Positions 12,913 to 26,276 of a DNA stretch of 64,000 nucleotides are shown here, in pieces (within the stretch, counting starts at the first letter, position 1; each line of letters starts with the position of its first letter). The stretch covers positions 43,522,792 through 43,586,791 of the forward strand of contig CM077821.1 in NCBI GenBank assembly GCA_039720395.1, read 5' to 3'. This stretch comes from Liquidambar formosana (lineage: Eukaryota; Streptophyta; Magnoliopsida; Saxifragales; Altingiaceae). Under the pieces are notes generated by a model. It saw only the letters and a list, made by a program, of their open reading frames with translations. It was not told where the DNA came from and did not search any database. The translations under genes and the position numbers were made by a program.

Positions 12913-14970
12913 ATACTCACTAGGTTTGAATATAATTAATGGCACTGTCTTAAGGGGCAAGAATATCTTAAGATTTGCTTAACTAAGTAATGACCAGTCG
13001 TTGTATTTGAACTAATTTTTATGTGTAGGGATTATAATCCCATGGTCATAAAAAATGCCCATTTACGTATATTAGAAGAAGAAGATTACGGCAAAAATTG
13101 TATTAAGCCGTCAATTGCCTGCGGTCACGTAGGGTGGTGAGGCATGTTTAATCTTCTGGATAACAAATAATTAGAAGAAGAAGAAATTATGAAAAAAAAA
13201 TGTGTATCATGTTTTGTTCTCGGCCTAGGCTCTCATTGTATTTTCTTTTTTCCATAAACAATGATGCCTTGTAATGAAACCGTCATTTTTATTTCATTTT
13301 CCATTATGCCCAAGATGGGTGGAACTATTTTTGGCATTGGGGGGCTGTGGTAATCCCAAAATTTTTTAAAATCTTTAGAATACTCTCTTGTTTGATGAGT
13401 GGGCATCCCTAAACTTGATAAAATGACACTCTTAATTTGATTTCTCTACCCATTATGCACGCCAACTAAGGTTTAAGAGTTAAGAGGGAATAGAGTTAAT
13501 ACACTTGTACGAAGAAAAAAAGGAGCAGGTGGGAACAAAGATATGTGCTTGTGTATGTATGTTAATGTATAGGTGGCGACTCCAAACAAAAATTTCTATT
13601 TCCGCCCCAGGCAAAGATTTCAAAATCCATGCATGAGTGTACTCCCCCCCCCCTCCCAAAAAAAAAAAAAACAAAACAGAGGACAAAGGAAAGGGATGAA
13701 AGAAAAAAAAGGAAGGGAGACACCGTTGAATGATGAATCCATTGTAGTGTTTTGACCACGTGATCATAATACATCATCAGTGATGGAAAATTTTGAAGCA
13801 AAACAAGAACGTTCTACTTTATTCAACCATTTTTTTTTCTTTTTTTTTTTTTCAATAGATATTTTTTAATTATTTTTTACGTCACAGAATCACTAAGGTC
13901 ATAGAAGATGAAGTTTTAATTTGAAGGTGAACCCAAAATTTTGATAGAAAAATATTATAGGATAATGATGTTGGCACGGTAAAGGAAAGAGAAGGATAGG
14001 TGGGATAAGAAAATTATCAACGAAATTGACTTGAGATCAAAAGGTATTGTTGGACTCCCATAGGGTAGACTAATCTTAACTTTGCAAGGTACGTTCTTTA
14101 TTTAAATAATTAATAGACCATTATCTCTTTTTTGGTAAACGCAATTTAATCACTCATGTGAATGGTCCAAAATGGTTGGTGGGTGAGGATGTGAAGCGAG
14201 ACATGTGGCATGCCATGTGGGATTGATTATTGCATGTCGATGCTCCTAGGTGGCACTAGAGCTTATGCATGGCACGTGGCAATAATTTGCCATTTGTTCA
14301 TCAAATCTTCTTTAATAAGCGAAAGAAAGAAAAATATGATCAAAGGGGTGGACCAGTGGTTTATTAGACGCACCAAAAAACAAAAGATCTTGTATTTCAC
14401 TTTTCATTAATTTTCTCTTTAATCAGTTAGTAATTGAATTTATTCTGAATATTAAATAACAAGAAATTGACTGTAATCTTATCCGTATACTTTAGGACTG
14501 AGAAATTCTCTGTCCCTCTAAGTAAACTGTTAGGAGAGTCCGGCGAAGGACTAGTTCCATGTCCCTCTAGATATAAAGACTGTCCCTTAACGCAACTTGG
14601 GGCTAATATTGCTGCTCTTGACTGACCTCTAAGTAAACTGTTAGGAGAGTTAGGTGAAGGACTGGTTCCATGTCCCTTTAGATATAAAGACTGTCCCTTA
14701 ACGCAACTTGGGACTAATATTGCTGGACTGACCCCAACTGCCCCAATTTAATTCCACCCGTTTTGGAATTGGACCCATAAATGCGAGTAAGCAGCTGTAT
14801 GACCTCACATTTATGAACTTTTACAAGTCTTGCAACCAAATTCGTCACATTTGATTGCATGTATAGTGTCGAAATTTCAAATTTTTGTACTCTTATCTGG
14901 CAGCTTATCCCCCTCCTATAACTTATTAGGTACAACCCTCTCTTAGTACGGTAGCAACGGATAAACCTAA

Positions 14971-15201
14971 GGGGTTCAGTTGGTTTGACCATGCCACCTA
15001 TGTTTTAGGAAGTAAAAGCAGAAGATATTAGGTTCAACTCCTCTTACTTCAGAGTCGTCAATCATTTAACCTAACATTTATGCTTAGGTCTAGATTTTTA
15101 ACAAGGTGTTAGAGCATTTAAACTGCTCGTGTAAACTTGAGACCAAGGATTACTCCGTCTTAACACCCAAATGCCATGGGACTGTCCCAAAAAAAAAAAA
15201 A
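14971..15201 (+). mobile_element. SINE-like element with poly(A) tail (copy in U2)
   Basis: This is the paralogue of the unit at 4491. The A-box-like GTTCAGTTGGTTTGACC follows the start, the B-box-like GGTTCAACTCC is at 15031-15041, and a shorter A tail ends the unit. The better-preserved A region makes the tRNA-derived reading more convincing here than in U1. Confidence 0.5.
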
Positions 15202-16522
15202 GAAGGAAAAATTGGCATGTGCTAACCCATGCATTAACCGTCCTGCTGATGGAAGAATAATACTTTACCAACCAGTTGAATGATCCCACGCTAAATTCGT
15301 CAATATATTTGTCATCTTTAGACTTTCATTGAATATTCTCCATAAAAGTGGTGTGTTGAATTTGTCATCTTTTAGGAGTTTCATCGAATATTCTCCATAA
15401 AATTGTCTTTTAATATGTGAAACATTGATATCTATTCACACTATTTTTTTATTTTTTTATTTTCATTTTAGTTTTCTATGCTCTATTTGCTCTGTATACT
15501 GGTAGGGCTGCAGCACATATCATCAACATAGGTGAATCGAATTTGGCCAATATGTTTTTCAAAGATAGAGAAATTGTTGAATAAGATGATACAAATTCAT
15601 CCCCCTAAATTGAACCATCTTAGTCAAAATCCGGACTCTAGTTTAAACCAAATTCATTTTCAAATTTGTTTAGGCAACTGTTTTACAAAAAGAAATCCAG
15701 AAGTTTTCGACGAAATTCTTCTATAACACAAAAATAAAAAAATAAAAAAAGGAAGGTAGATAGATACATTAAGGACTGATCACTACAAATAAATCCATGA
15801 TTAGTACACTGACCATGATGGGTGATAAAATTAAATATCCTTTTAATGGAACATGGCCATGAAACTGCCCCTTTGACCACATTGCCAACGACATGTTTCC
15901 TAACTCTATTTGTATTTCGATTATCTTAAATGCCTTTTCAGAAATGGACATGAACCTACAAATCCTCCAAAAAGGTTTTTTTTTTTTTTTGCTAACGGTA
16001 AGATGGGGAAGGGGGAAAGACATAGGACCATACAAAATCCTATAAAAAGTCGAATCCCCCATGATAAGAAGGGGAAGGAAATTAAAAAATGTTCGCTTTC
16101 TCAAAATGTTCATTGTTGTTAAAAGAAAAAAAAAAAAAAAAAAAAAACAAAGGGGTCCCTCTAACATAAATAGGCAAAAATGTAAAAAAATCCAAGTGGG
16201 GTAATAGGGCATTAGAAAGTCATCATATTGATGTGATAAAAGGAAAAAAAAAGGTCCAAGATGGTGTGAAATTGACGCCCTCTTCAACTCCACATACGTG
16301 AATCAAAGATTTCCTGTGATGAATAATCAGATTGATGTTGATACATACAATTGAAAAATGGTTGGGTAAATATGCAAGCAATTCAAAATTGACTTTATAT
16401 GTCAATACTAGTGCATCGTATTGGCAGAGGTCTTGAGCTCAATTCCTATTGCGGTCAATCAATCTTTGCTTGTTAGATTTTCTAAATAAAAGATATATTG
16501 TGATTGTATATATATATATATA

Positions 16523-16641
16523 TCGAAACTTCAAATCCAAGATCAAACTTGAAAATTGTCCGACCTTTTTTTTTAATCGTGGGATCGAAATCACTTAAAT
16601 CACTTAATCTTCAAATCTGCGATCCCGAACTTGAAGTGAGC
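16523..16641. mobile_element. Palindromic insert between TA tracts (U2)
   Basis: About 120 bases lie between TA tracts, with weak inverted ends: ACTTCAAATCCAAGATC on the left and the complement of GATCCCGAACTTGAAGT on the right. The flanks match those of the U1 insert at 6755, but the inserts themselves do not match. Confidence 0.4.
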
Positions 16642-18810
16642 TATATATATACATATATTTGGGCAACTTCTAATTTCTCTTCGACACTTTTATATAAGGT
16701 GGAAAATCACCATCTTTTTGACCTTTTAGTGGGAGTTGAGTAAACAGTCTCCTTGAGTACTTTGTTGGGATATCTTGCATAAATTAAATAATTACATGGC
16801 ATTTTGCATAGGATTTGAAATGAGCTCATTTAATAATATTGAGAAAATGGGTTATTTTTCTCTCAAAAATTGTATAAGATCATTGTGTCTTGAGATTATA
16901 GCGAATGACCTCATTTCGGTTCCACCTTGGTATTCCATAACACTACCAACTTGCACAAAAGTACTCTATATATATAAATTAATTACAATAAGCTTAGGCA
17001 ATTTTCATGTTTTCATGGAATGTCCAAACGCGCCTTGTTGAATAGTTTAAATTTATTTTTTATTTATTTATTTATTTTTTAGAAAAAAAATTTCACCACA
17101 GACCTGTTCACGGACCATTTGAAGAAATAAAAATATTCTTGAATATAAGAAAAAATATAGAATTAAAGTGGTTACAAGTATGAGGACCACATCCAATAAA
17201 TAAAACTGGTCCATCATTTCCAACGGTCTAATAATTGATGGGTGTGTGAGATTGCGAAGCCAGACACGCGGCCTACAATGTAGGGTTGATCATTGTCAAT
17301 ACTTACACTATACGTGGCCTCGAAGGGTATAGTGTCTTTAATCATAATGACGTGTCTTTAATGCAAATTCGAAAACAAATTTGGTTAAGTGATTGCCATC
17401 ATGAGAAAAAGACATCCCATAATATCGGGTAAAATTAGAAATAATACCAAAAGAATGTGGTTAGGTGGATGCATCAAGTCTTACAGATGGTACTTCATTT
17501 TCAAGCCCTATACACCACACAGAAATTAATCAAATTATTATTGCATGGTGTCCATGTCAGCAATAAATCTTTCTGTTGGCAGATTTATGGCCACCGGCTA
17601 AAAAGGACAACCTCTGTGATCATGACATTGCTATCGACATGTTGCCTAACACTATTCATGCATTAAAAGACAATCAAAATCATCATAGTTAATTTTGTGT
17701 TTTTATATTAGGAATTTATTTTGTTTTTTTACCTCCAAATGGGATTTTTTTTTATTAATTTAAATTAGGTAGATTTTTATTTTAACCAACAAAGTCGACT
17801 AAAATTATTTTAACGGCCACTATTTAATTAACTCATTCTTCCTTAAAGATGTTTCTAAGGACAGCATTTGAATCTTAACTTGATTTTAAACTTTGATTTG
17901 TAGACAGAAATTAGGAATTGATCAATCCTTCCTAAATGCCTCTTCAAAATTCGATATGAGTCAGCTAGAAAACCTAAACAATTCGACTCCCGGCCCCCAC
18001 AGGAATGGTTTGAAATGGAAACATATAAGCATGAAACACTTGAAATAAGCTACCAAAATTATTTCACTGGCTATTAAAAGTCATTATTCTTCCTTGAAAA
18101 TATGTTTTTAGTGAAAGCAAAGGAATCTTAAGTTGATTTTTTAAACTTTAATTTGTACAAAGCTAGGCATCGAATCCTCCAATATGCTTTTTCAGAAATG
18201 GCATACTGAGTAAAAGAAAAATCCGACCCATTAAGCTCTAAGTCGAAATGGATTAATTGATACTGGTGAGGACCCTATATCGAACAAATAAAGCCAGGTC
18301 ATCATCTCTAATTAATGGTCCAAAATTGATGGATTGGTGAGATTGTGAAACCAAAAAATACGCGTGTAGCATGCAATAATGTAGGGTTGATCGATATTGT
18401 CAATACTTTACGTGGCATGGAATTGAACGTATACTACGTATAGACACGAAACATGGCAATAATTCACCATTAGGCACACTAATTAATTAATTAATAGACC
18501 TTCTAAAGTCAGCAAAGAGGAGGGGCACGTAAGAGTCAGCTGAGGGACCGATTCCATGTCCCTCTCAAAGCATAGACTATATCCACCAACGCGTATTGAG
18601 GCTATGCTGCGCTTGACTAACTCCAATTGCCTTATTTTACTTCCATCCCCTTTGGAATTGAACCCATAATTCTGAGAAGGCAGCTGTATGACTTCACACT
18701 TGTGCACTTCTTAAAGTCTCGTAACCCGATTTTTTTTGTGCAGCATTGAAAATTCGCAGTCTTATCTGATGGCTTATCATGCCTAAAATAACTCGTTAGT
18801 TAGGTAAGAC

Positions 18811-18905
18811 CTCCTATGGGCAATGTCGTGGCATTCTGGTAACCTTTTACTTCTTTGGAGTAGTGCAAGTACCCATAGCCAAAAAAAAAAAAAGAAAAAA
18901 AAAAA
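18811..18905 (+). mobile_element. Short poly(A)-tailed SINE-like unit (U2)
   Basis: The segment CAATGTCGTGGCATTCTGG...ACCCATAGCC ends in an A-rich tail of about 25 bases. The paralogous copy is at 42761-42858 in U3. The module copy near 8900 in U1 lacks it, which supports an insertion. The A/B boxes are too degenerate to be sure of a tRNA origin. Confidence 0.35.
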
Positions 18906-21900
18906 GCGCAGGCTCTCTTTCATTAGTTTTTGAGAGCATATTTTATTCATTTTTTTTCCCCATAGCTAACAAAGTTTTGTGTCTTAATTTCTTTGTTTTT
19001 TTTCCAAATTTATGAAATTGACATAGATATTTTTGTTTTTTCTAGGCTTGATCTTTACTTCATAAATAGAAGTGTACGTAGCATGTATTATCAACATTGG
19101 TAAATAGAATCTGGCCACTACATATGTTTTTCAAAGATATAAAATTAGTGAAAATGATCGATGCTACAAATCCGTCTAAGTTGGACGGCACAAATCATAA
19201 TCAGGTGTTTAAAGCAAATACGTTATCAAATTTCAAATTTGCCCTGGTGATAGCGGTCATACGAAAATACATATATCCAATAGTATTGGGCAAAATAATA
19301 ATATAATTTCAAAAAAAAGAAAAAAAAAATGTATAGGCTAGATAGGTAGATGCGTAAGTCTTCAAGATGGTACTTCATTTTCAAGGCCTAGCCCAAACAC
19401 CACAAAGAAATCAAATGATAATTGCATGGTGACCATGCACCACAAATACAAAGATCTTTGTGTTGGAAATTGACATTGTATGGCCATGAGACAGCCTCTG
19501 TGACCATCACATTGCTAATGACATATGGCTTAGCTCTACTCATACATTAGAAGACAATCTAAATCATCGTGAGGTGATACCTTTCGTATTTTTATTTTAG
19601 GCATTTAATTTCAAGTATGAATTTTTTTATAGAAATTATTCGAACTATGTAGAATTTTATTTTCACCATAAAAAGATATAAAAAAGAAAAGAAAATGAAG
19701 GAACAAAATCCGAGTGGGATGATAGGAACACCACAAATTAAAGCTTGCAATTGTGTTGGAAATACTTGAGAAAATCGCTTTCTCAAGATTTTCGTTGTTG
19801 TGAAAAAGATAAAAAAAGGTCTCTATAAGGCACGTAATCGCATGAATGTAACGAATCCGTGTGGGGTACGTGGTAGGACACTGCAGAAGTGCAAAGCCTA
19901 CAATTTCATCCAAAATACTACTCCGTAATACTATCGCTTTCTTAAGATCTTCATTGATCTCTCTCTCTCTCTCTCTCTCTCTCAAATGAGGTATTTGAGG
20001 TGGTAAACAATTGTGTGAAATTGACTCCCTGCTCAACTCTAAACACGTAAGTCAAAAATGGTACATATCTACTAGAAATTAATGTTGCATTTGGATGACG
20101 GATTTGTAAAAAAAAAATAAAAAAAAAATTAGGGTTTAGATGGTTGTTCAACCTTATTCGTTGTTATTGTTGCCATGCACCATAATTTATCATTGAAATT
20201 TCATCTTAACTCAAATCTCTCATACAAATTGCTCATCTAAACGCATCATAAATTTTACTATGAAAAAATGACCTCTGCTCCTTTGCATTCCACTAATTAA
20301 AATAGCGCTCTCTCTCAATGCTTGTCTAAATTTATGACATTTCGAGATTTTAATAAATGACCTCATTTCCATTCCACCTTAATAGAGCTATTATGAAATT
20401 TTTTCTTGTTACAGTACCAACTTGTAAATTAAAATAAGTATGTAAATCCCTTTTGAGTGCTTAATTTGAATCTTTAAGTGCTACTTTTTCATTCAATTAT
20501 TTATTCCATCACTTTGGACGTACCTGGTCGCTGATTTAATATTGTTTCCATTTGAACACACAGAAGCGTGTATATGACTAGTGGCAATAATTTGCCACTT
20601 GTATACAGAACCTTCTTCAGTAAGGGAGAAGAGGGAGCACAAGGAGTAAGGCCAAGGACTGGTTCCATGTCTGAAGAGATTTGTCCTCCAACGGAGCTTG
20701 AGAGTTGAGACCATATATATGCTGCTATTGACTGACTCCAGTTGCCTCATTTTACTTCCATCCCATTTGGAATTGTACCCATCAATGTGAGACCTCTCAT
20801 TATGATCTGCACTTTTATATTTCTTGTAACCAAATTGGTCACATTTGAATTGGATCGAAATTTCAAATTTTTCCAGTCTTATCTGACGGCTTATCCCATC
20901 CCGCGTAAATCCATCGTATCAGATAGAACCTCGATCCTCTTTAGCAGGCCATATATGGCAACCCTTGACCCCCCACCCCCGGTCCACTGGTCATGATACT
21001 GTTGAATTTTCAACCCCCCGCCGGCCCCCACCCACAAAAAAAAAAAAAAAAAAGAAAAAAAAGAAAGGGTTACATGGTTGAATGATCTTAGCTCAGCCTA
21101 ATTAATTAAATAAATCATTATATTTAGGTTTTCATTGAATATTTTCTGTAAACTACTTGAAGCATGAAAATCAAAGCAAGCTTCACTTTTTTTTTTAATT
21201 TTTTAATTTTTTAATAATCTATATATGCTCTATGTGCAATCCATAAGTAGCACATAATATCAAAGATCAACATAGGTGAGCAGAATTTGGCCGATAAGTC
21301 TTTCAAAGATGTGGAAATTAGTGGCGGGAAACAGAAAAAACTATAAATACCCTCAGCATAAAGGAGACTAATCAAAATCACGTCTTTAAATCAAATTCAC
21401 TCTCAAATTTTCTTTAGGCCATTGCTGTCATAGAAAAACAATTCCACCTAGTATTGGATGAAATTGAACGTGCTATAGGAGAGAGGAAAAAAACTTTTGT
21501 GGTTTGGTAGATCCATCGATGCTTGATTTTCGAGGCCTAAACACCACAAAAAAACGGACGACTATTAACACTGGGACCATGATGGGGAAAAAGACATCAT
21601 ATCCTTTTCATGGAAGATGGCCTCTCTATATATATGACCACATTGCTAACGACATCTTGCTTGCCATTGTGTGTTCATATGAGAGAAACATATTAGGGTA
21701 ACTCCCTCCGTTCATTTACATGCTTTCACATCAATATGAATGTTTTAGGTTTTCGTAATGTGTGTCCTTCTCCACATAATAATTAGACTATTAATTACAG
21801 CTTAAAATATGCCTTTAAGGTACACGTTAAGAAAATCCAATGTTTTAATATACTAATTTTACTCTAAGTGCACAAAACATTAAAAAAGATAAAATACTCA

Positions 21901-21979
21901 TTCGAAATGGCATTTTAAGAAATCAATTCAAAAAAGTCATTAGCTTCTTTTAATGGCATAATAATTTTAGAACATCTCA

Positions 21980-22023
<44 letters not shown>

Positions 22024-22049
22024 AGAGGAAGAAAGGGTATAATATTTTG

Positions 22050-22500
22050 GTGAGATTAACACCCTCTTCGTCCATATAAATCAACAAGGGTACTCGGCAT
22101 TGGTATTTATAAAATAGAAATATGGTATTATAAAATAAAAAGATGCTAGGATAAATTTGCAAGCAATTCAACAAGTAACAATCATTTGAAGTGGACACCC
22201 TCTTCGACTCCGTACACGTGAGTAAAAAAAATGGTACTTGGGATTGAATTTTGTGATGAAAGAACAGATTGATGTTGATAACATTGAAATATCATAGGGT
22301 AAATATGCAAGCAATTGATTAATCAATCAGCACCCATCGCCTGAAATGGACACCCACTTCGATTCCGTACAGGGGTAAACTTCAATCAGAAATGGTATAT
22401 TTGGTTGGGATTGAATTTTGTGATGAATAATCATATTGATGTCGATACAAACGACATAAATGCTAGTTTGAATGCGCAAGAAATTCAAATATCAATAATG
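22050..22500. repeat. About 150-base tandem repeats, roughly three copies
   Basis: Units starting ACACCCTCTTCG at 22060 and 22195 and ACACCCACTTCG at 22348 share GATTGAATTTTGTGATGAA and TTGATGTTGATA. The same array occurs at 46660-47160 in copy 2. Single diverged units lie near 6245, 16275, 20020 and 44210. No coding potential is apparent. Confidence 0.6.
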
Positions 22501-22713
22501 GCATGTTTGGTTGTCTACTTTGAAATTAATTAAACAAGTCAAAAAATAATAATTAACTAACTTCATATGTCCACTAAAATAATGATTCATTGCCCTACAT
22601 TTGTTGGTCCCTTATCAAGACTATATTTACCCATAAAGTTCATAAAATACTAAATGTCAGTCTTCTTCAAATTCGCCCAAAATATTGCCCCAGGCTAGTA
22701 AATACCAATGGGT

Positions 22714-24406
22714 TGTTGTGGTCACATGTGAGTTTATGCCGCATCGGAAGATTAGAAGAAAGAAATGACCTTAATATACAAGTAATGGACTCACCACTAA
22801 TAGGCTTAAGCCTTTTGTGTGGGTATAAGTTTCAAACTTGTACATTGGGCCTGCCATGGTGGATCTTGGGCTCCCCTATCTCCCCAACAGTTGGTATCAA
22901 AGCCGATGGCTAGGGTTGCAACTTGGGCAGGTTGGGTGGGTTGAGAGGTTAGCCCAAGCTCAACCCTAAGTGTAAATCTTTACGCGCAAGCCCAACCCAA
23001 CCTATACTTCGGGTCGAACATTCCTAGCCTAGGCTCAACCTGTGTTTGGGTTGGGCGGGCACAGGTTACATAGGTTGAGCAGGTTGTACGTGTTAGCTTA
23101 TTAATTTTATTTTTTATTTTTCATATTTAATAAACCTGCTTCAATAAAATAAAAATGCATTGTTGCATATGCCTACAAATCTTAATCATCTAAACTCGAT
23201 TAACCTGCTTCAATAAAATCAACAGCGTTACTTGGCAGTAGCCGATAGGGACTGGGGAAAGAAGAGAGAAGTGGCAATAGAGTGCTCTGATGCCAAAATG
23301 ATAAGAACTAACTAAAAAGAAAAAAGAAAAATTGACATTTATGGACACTTATTTAAAGAGCCTTTTAGGTCAAACATGGATTATAATCCTACAATTCTAG
23401 TAGATTTTACCAATTTTTTTTTTCTTTTTCTTACTAAGAGAGGAGATTTTATAGCTACTAAATGTTAGGTTAAGGCTAACAGTCTAAATAAAGCTCCCCT
23501 TTTAATCCCCCCCCCCCCCCAAAAAAAAAAAAGGAAAAAATAATATAAGGTAATCTGGCTGCACATCTTTGTCCAGCCGATTGCACATTTTCCCCCAGCA
23601 ATTTTTCATATAAGCCCCCTATGTCCACACCAAATGACCAATAGTTAAAAACCATATGATGTCATATTTAATGCATATAAAAATATTTTAAAAAATTATA
23701 TATTGTATAGGTCGGGTTTGGGTTGGTTCAAGTTAATTAACCCCCTTCCCAAGCCCAACCCGATTTAAATCAGGTTGATATTTTCCAACCCAAGTCTGAC
23801 CTAATGTCTAAAAACTATTTGTCCAACCCGTTTATTGACTGAGTTGGGTTCAGGTTGGACGGGCTCAATCCACCCAAGTTGTAGTCTTACCGATGGCTGC
23901 TGATCATGGTAAAACTCTATAAGCAAGTATGTGCTAGTTTGATAGGCTCTTGGGTTAGAGTCATGGTATCGTGATGGTCAAGTGAACTACTAGGCGAGTC
24001 ATCTTAGTAATGATGTGGCTTGGGCCATTGGGCTTTACAAATGATAAGCAGTTGACCACGGACCCTCAAAAGAGCTAGTAAGGCGCGGGCTCCCAAGCGC
24101 ATACTTAGGTTGTAGGGGAACACGGTGACTCATGAAGAATTAGAGAATTCAGCACAATGCTTGTGGAGAGCACTGGATCAGACTCAAGAGAGAGCTGAAC
24201 TCGATGTGGGTTACACATGAAGGAGGAGATTGTTGTTGTCACGTATGGGTTTATCCTACATTGGAATATTAGAAGAAAGAAATGACCTTAATATACAAAT
24301 AATGAACTCACCTCTAATAGGCTTAGGCCTCTTGTGTGGGTATGAGTTCCAGACTTATATATTGGGCCTGCCATAGTGGATCTTGGACTCCCCTATCTCC
24401 CCAACA
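22714..24406 (+). mobile_element. TRIM retrotransposon, copy 1, split by a hAT-like element
   Basis: Two 176-base terminal repeats (22714-22889 and 24231-24406) start TGTTG and end CCCCAACA. The 5-base target duplication TGGGT is at 22709-22713 and 24407-24411. After the left repeat comes TTGGTATCAAAGCC, a primer-binding site of the initiator tRNA-Met type. Before the right repeat is the purine tract GAAGGAGGAGA. There is no gag or pol, and the element would be about 706 bases without the insertion at 22912-23890. The family is a terminal-repeat retrotransposon in miniature. Confidence 0.85.
22912..23890. mobile_element. Non-autonomous hAT-like element nested in the TRIM
   Basis: The 979-base insertion is flanked by the 8-base direct repeat CGATGGCT (22904-22911 and 23891-23898). 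Its left end AGGGTTGCAACTTGGGC and the complement of its right end share CAACTTGGG in inverted orientation. The interior is rich in GGGTTGGG and CCAACCC runs. The TRIM in copy 2 (47560-47570) has the uninterrupted site. No transposase is encoded. Confidence 0.75.
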
Positions 24407-24634
24407 TGGGTCTTAATAGCTATTTAAAAAAAAAAAAAGTTATTTTACTTTAAAGTTGATAGAATACCCCTAATACTATAGAAAACACTCTTGAATTTAG
24501 GGTACTTTTCCACTTTGATATCTTAGACTTTAAAACCATATTGAGTCAATCATGAAATGACGATTATTTAGGGTATTAAAATAAAATCGATGATGCAATT
24601 GACGATAATGTTTAGCCATATTCGTTATATATAT

Positions 24635-25335
24635 TGTACGGGGTAAAATCTTTCTCCCCGAACTACGTGTTGATGATGGAGCTTGTTCCCTCGCCTGGAC
24701 CTGCAATCACAAGCTTGGAAAATGGGTCAGAGGGTAGGCCAAGGTGGGTTTTGGCCGTGCCCTCTCCGAAGCTTAAGTCAGAAAGCTGCACTGTGGAGAA
24801 TGAGGCAAGGAAGAAGATGAATCTCAGAGAATTAGGGTACTGTAGCTTACCAAATTAGGCTGTATCGTATTCTTTTTATACCCACCTGTACGGACTGACC
24901 ATGTGAGGTCAGATAACTACTTGGGTTAGGTCAGATCTGACCATGGTTTGCCCATAACCGTCTGACCATAGTTTAGTGACCATGGTTGGCCAGAGAATCG
25001 TGGTTTCTTGTAACCGCTGTGTCAGGAATTACAGCTGCTAGGACAGTTTTGGACTGTAGTAGGATTTGGACTGTAGTATGAGTCATAAGACAGGTGCCCC
25101 GAGGTGAAAGCCAAGAACCGAGTTGGGAGATCACGTGCCTTGTAGCGGGTCCCACCGTGTAGGCCTCCCACGTGTCAAGTGAAGTGTTTTAACTCCTTGC
25201 CCCGAGCTGGATCTTCGGAGGCGAATCACGTGCGTTGTGGTTGGCCTGGTTGAGCAATCTTCGCCACGTGTCAGCGTTTCAGACTTGAACCTTCCATCCC
25301 GAGTTGAAACCTCAGTTCAGATATATTTCCACACA
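24635..25335 (-). repeat. Left LTR of the Tat element (3' LTR in element orientation)
   Basis: This 701-base repeat matches 35557-36257, with differences seen at A/G in ATAACT(A/G)CTTGGG, C/T in CAGCTG(C/T)TAGG and T/C in CGTGCC(T/C)TGTAG. It carries the same TATA box (24880-24872, minus) and four CACGTG cores (25132-25270) as the other LTR. A promoter here would fire out of the element into the TRIM side. Confidence 0.93.
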
Positions 25336-25352
25336 ATTTGCCCCAAATTATG
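25336..25352 (-). other. Polypurine tract of the Tat element
   Basis: On the minus strand AATTTGGGGCAAAT directly precedes the LTR start TGTGTGG, the position expected for second-strand priming. It is short and only moderately purine-rich. Confidence 0.55.
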
Positions 25353-26276
25353 ACATTCCCGAGCTGGGACTTGTCATAATTTTGTTTTGCTGAGTGTTTT
25401 TCCCTGTGCCCCTATGCCGCTTGGCATTCTAGGGCTTACCTGGCAAAGAGGCGGTTAAGCCTTTCCGTATTCCAAGGTGCTGACGTCATGTGTCTTGGAA
25501 CCGTACGATCTGCATTTAATGCTCCAGAAGCATTATGTCTTTGGAGGGAAGCAAATCACTGCTCATTTTATCTTCTGCACTCTCTCTCTACTTTCTGCCT
25601 TTTCTCTCTGCATCCTGTTCTCCGTTTTCTCTCTCTACTTTCTCTGCTCTTGCTTTCTGTCTTTTCTAGGAAAATACCGTATTTTCCACCGGAATCCACT
25701 GTCTACACCGTTCGTTTGTGGGAGAAGATCCGTTCTGCTCTCCTTCGTTGCCTTTGCGAACCGTTTCTTCGGTGTTATTTTCTGCTGGTGCTCTTCCTGC
25801 TCGCTTCATCCTTCCAAGAACAACTTTCGGAGGTTTCAGCGCCGTGCCGTACAGTTTCCCCGGCGAAACAGCCTTTTTGACCACCGTTTGATCTTTTGTG
25901 AAGGTATAACTAGTTTTTGTTCTTTATTCTTCAATTTGTTCGGTGTATTTTTCTCTTTGCGGTTGTTGGAGATGTTCTTGGGGTTTGCTTCGTAATCCTA
26001 GGGTTTTCCTCTGGTTTTTGGGGCAAATCACCAAGACACTGATTTTCCCGCCTTTTAGGGTTTGAAAAAACTCCATCTCGGGGTAAACTTGAGAAAAAAG
26101 TTTTGGGTGTCCTTTTTAGTCTTTTCCCAACACCGAGTTGAGTGTTCCCCGAGCTGACACTTAGAAAAATTTTAGGGTCTGGTAACATACCTGTTAGAAC
26201 ATGGAGTTTTAGGTCGGGACATGTTGTCATGGGTTGAGTTATCCCTGGATTTAACCTTCCCCTTTCATCTTGGCAG
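25353..26276 (+). promoter_or_regulatory. Presumed promoter, 5' leader and leader intron of the antisense gene
   Basis: This stretch has no credible protein. It contains a long pyrimidine-rich part (CTCTCTCTACTTTCTG type) near 25580-25680, typical of plant leaders. A splice donor in GTGAAG|GTATAAC and an acceptor in TTGGCAG|ATG would remove 25904-26276 and place the start codon at the first base of the next exon. No strong TATA box was found. The span also forms the 3' region of the leftward retrotransposon RNA. Confidence 0.4.

Larger units (their letters stand above)
11681..20690. repeat. Large duplicated block U2
   Basis: This block parallels U1 from about 11682 and then leads into block Y. 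Its second part (17044-20690) is also the template of U3 (40247-44934). Relative to U1 it lacks the hAT-like element and about 215 bases corresponding to 6385-6600. It has an extra local duplication near 14515-14740, where the CTAAGTAAACTGTTAGGAGAG segment occurs twice. A CT microsatellite lies at 19959-19983. No coding region can be supported. Confidence 0.75.

Noticed and set aside
15769..16293. A 174-residue minus-strand open frame in U2
   Set aside because: It runs through homopolymer A/T tracts, gives Phe-rich low-complexity protein, and the paralogous U1 region does not keep the frame.
21698..21715. ACTCCCTCCGTTC, the typical Stowaway MITE terminus (also near 46264)
   Set aside because: No matching inverted end or TA duplication was found downstream, so at most a fragment is present.
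22893..22910. TTGGTATCAAAGCC taken as part of a full-length copia element
   Set aside because: The primer site belongs to a TRIM whose two LTRs and target duplication are both visible. There is no room for gag or pol.
25477..25995. Open frames of 130-172 residues downstream of the left LTR
   Set aside because: They consist of Leu/Ser/Phe-rich translations of a pyrimidine-rich leader, overlap each other in several frames and have no recognisable domain. The leader and intron reading is simpler.
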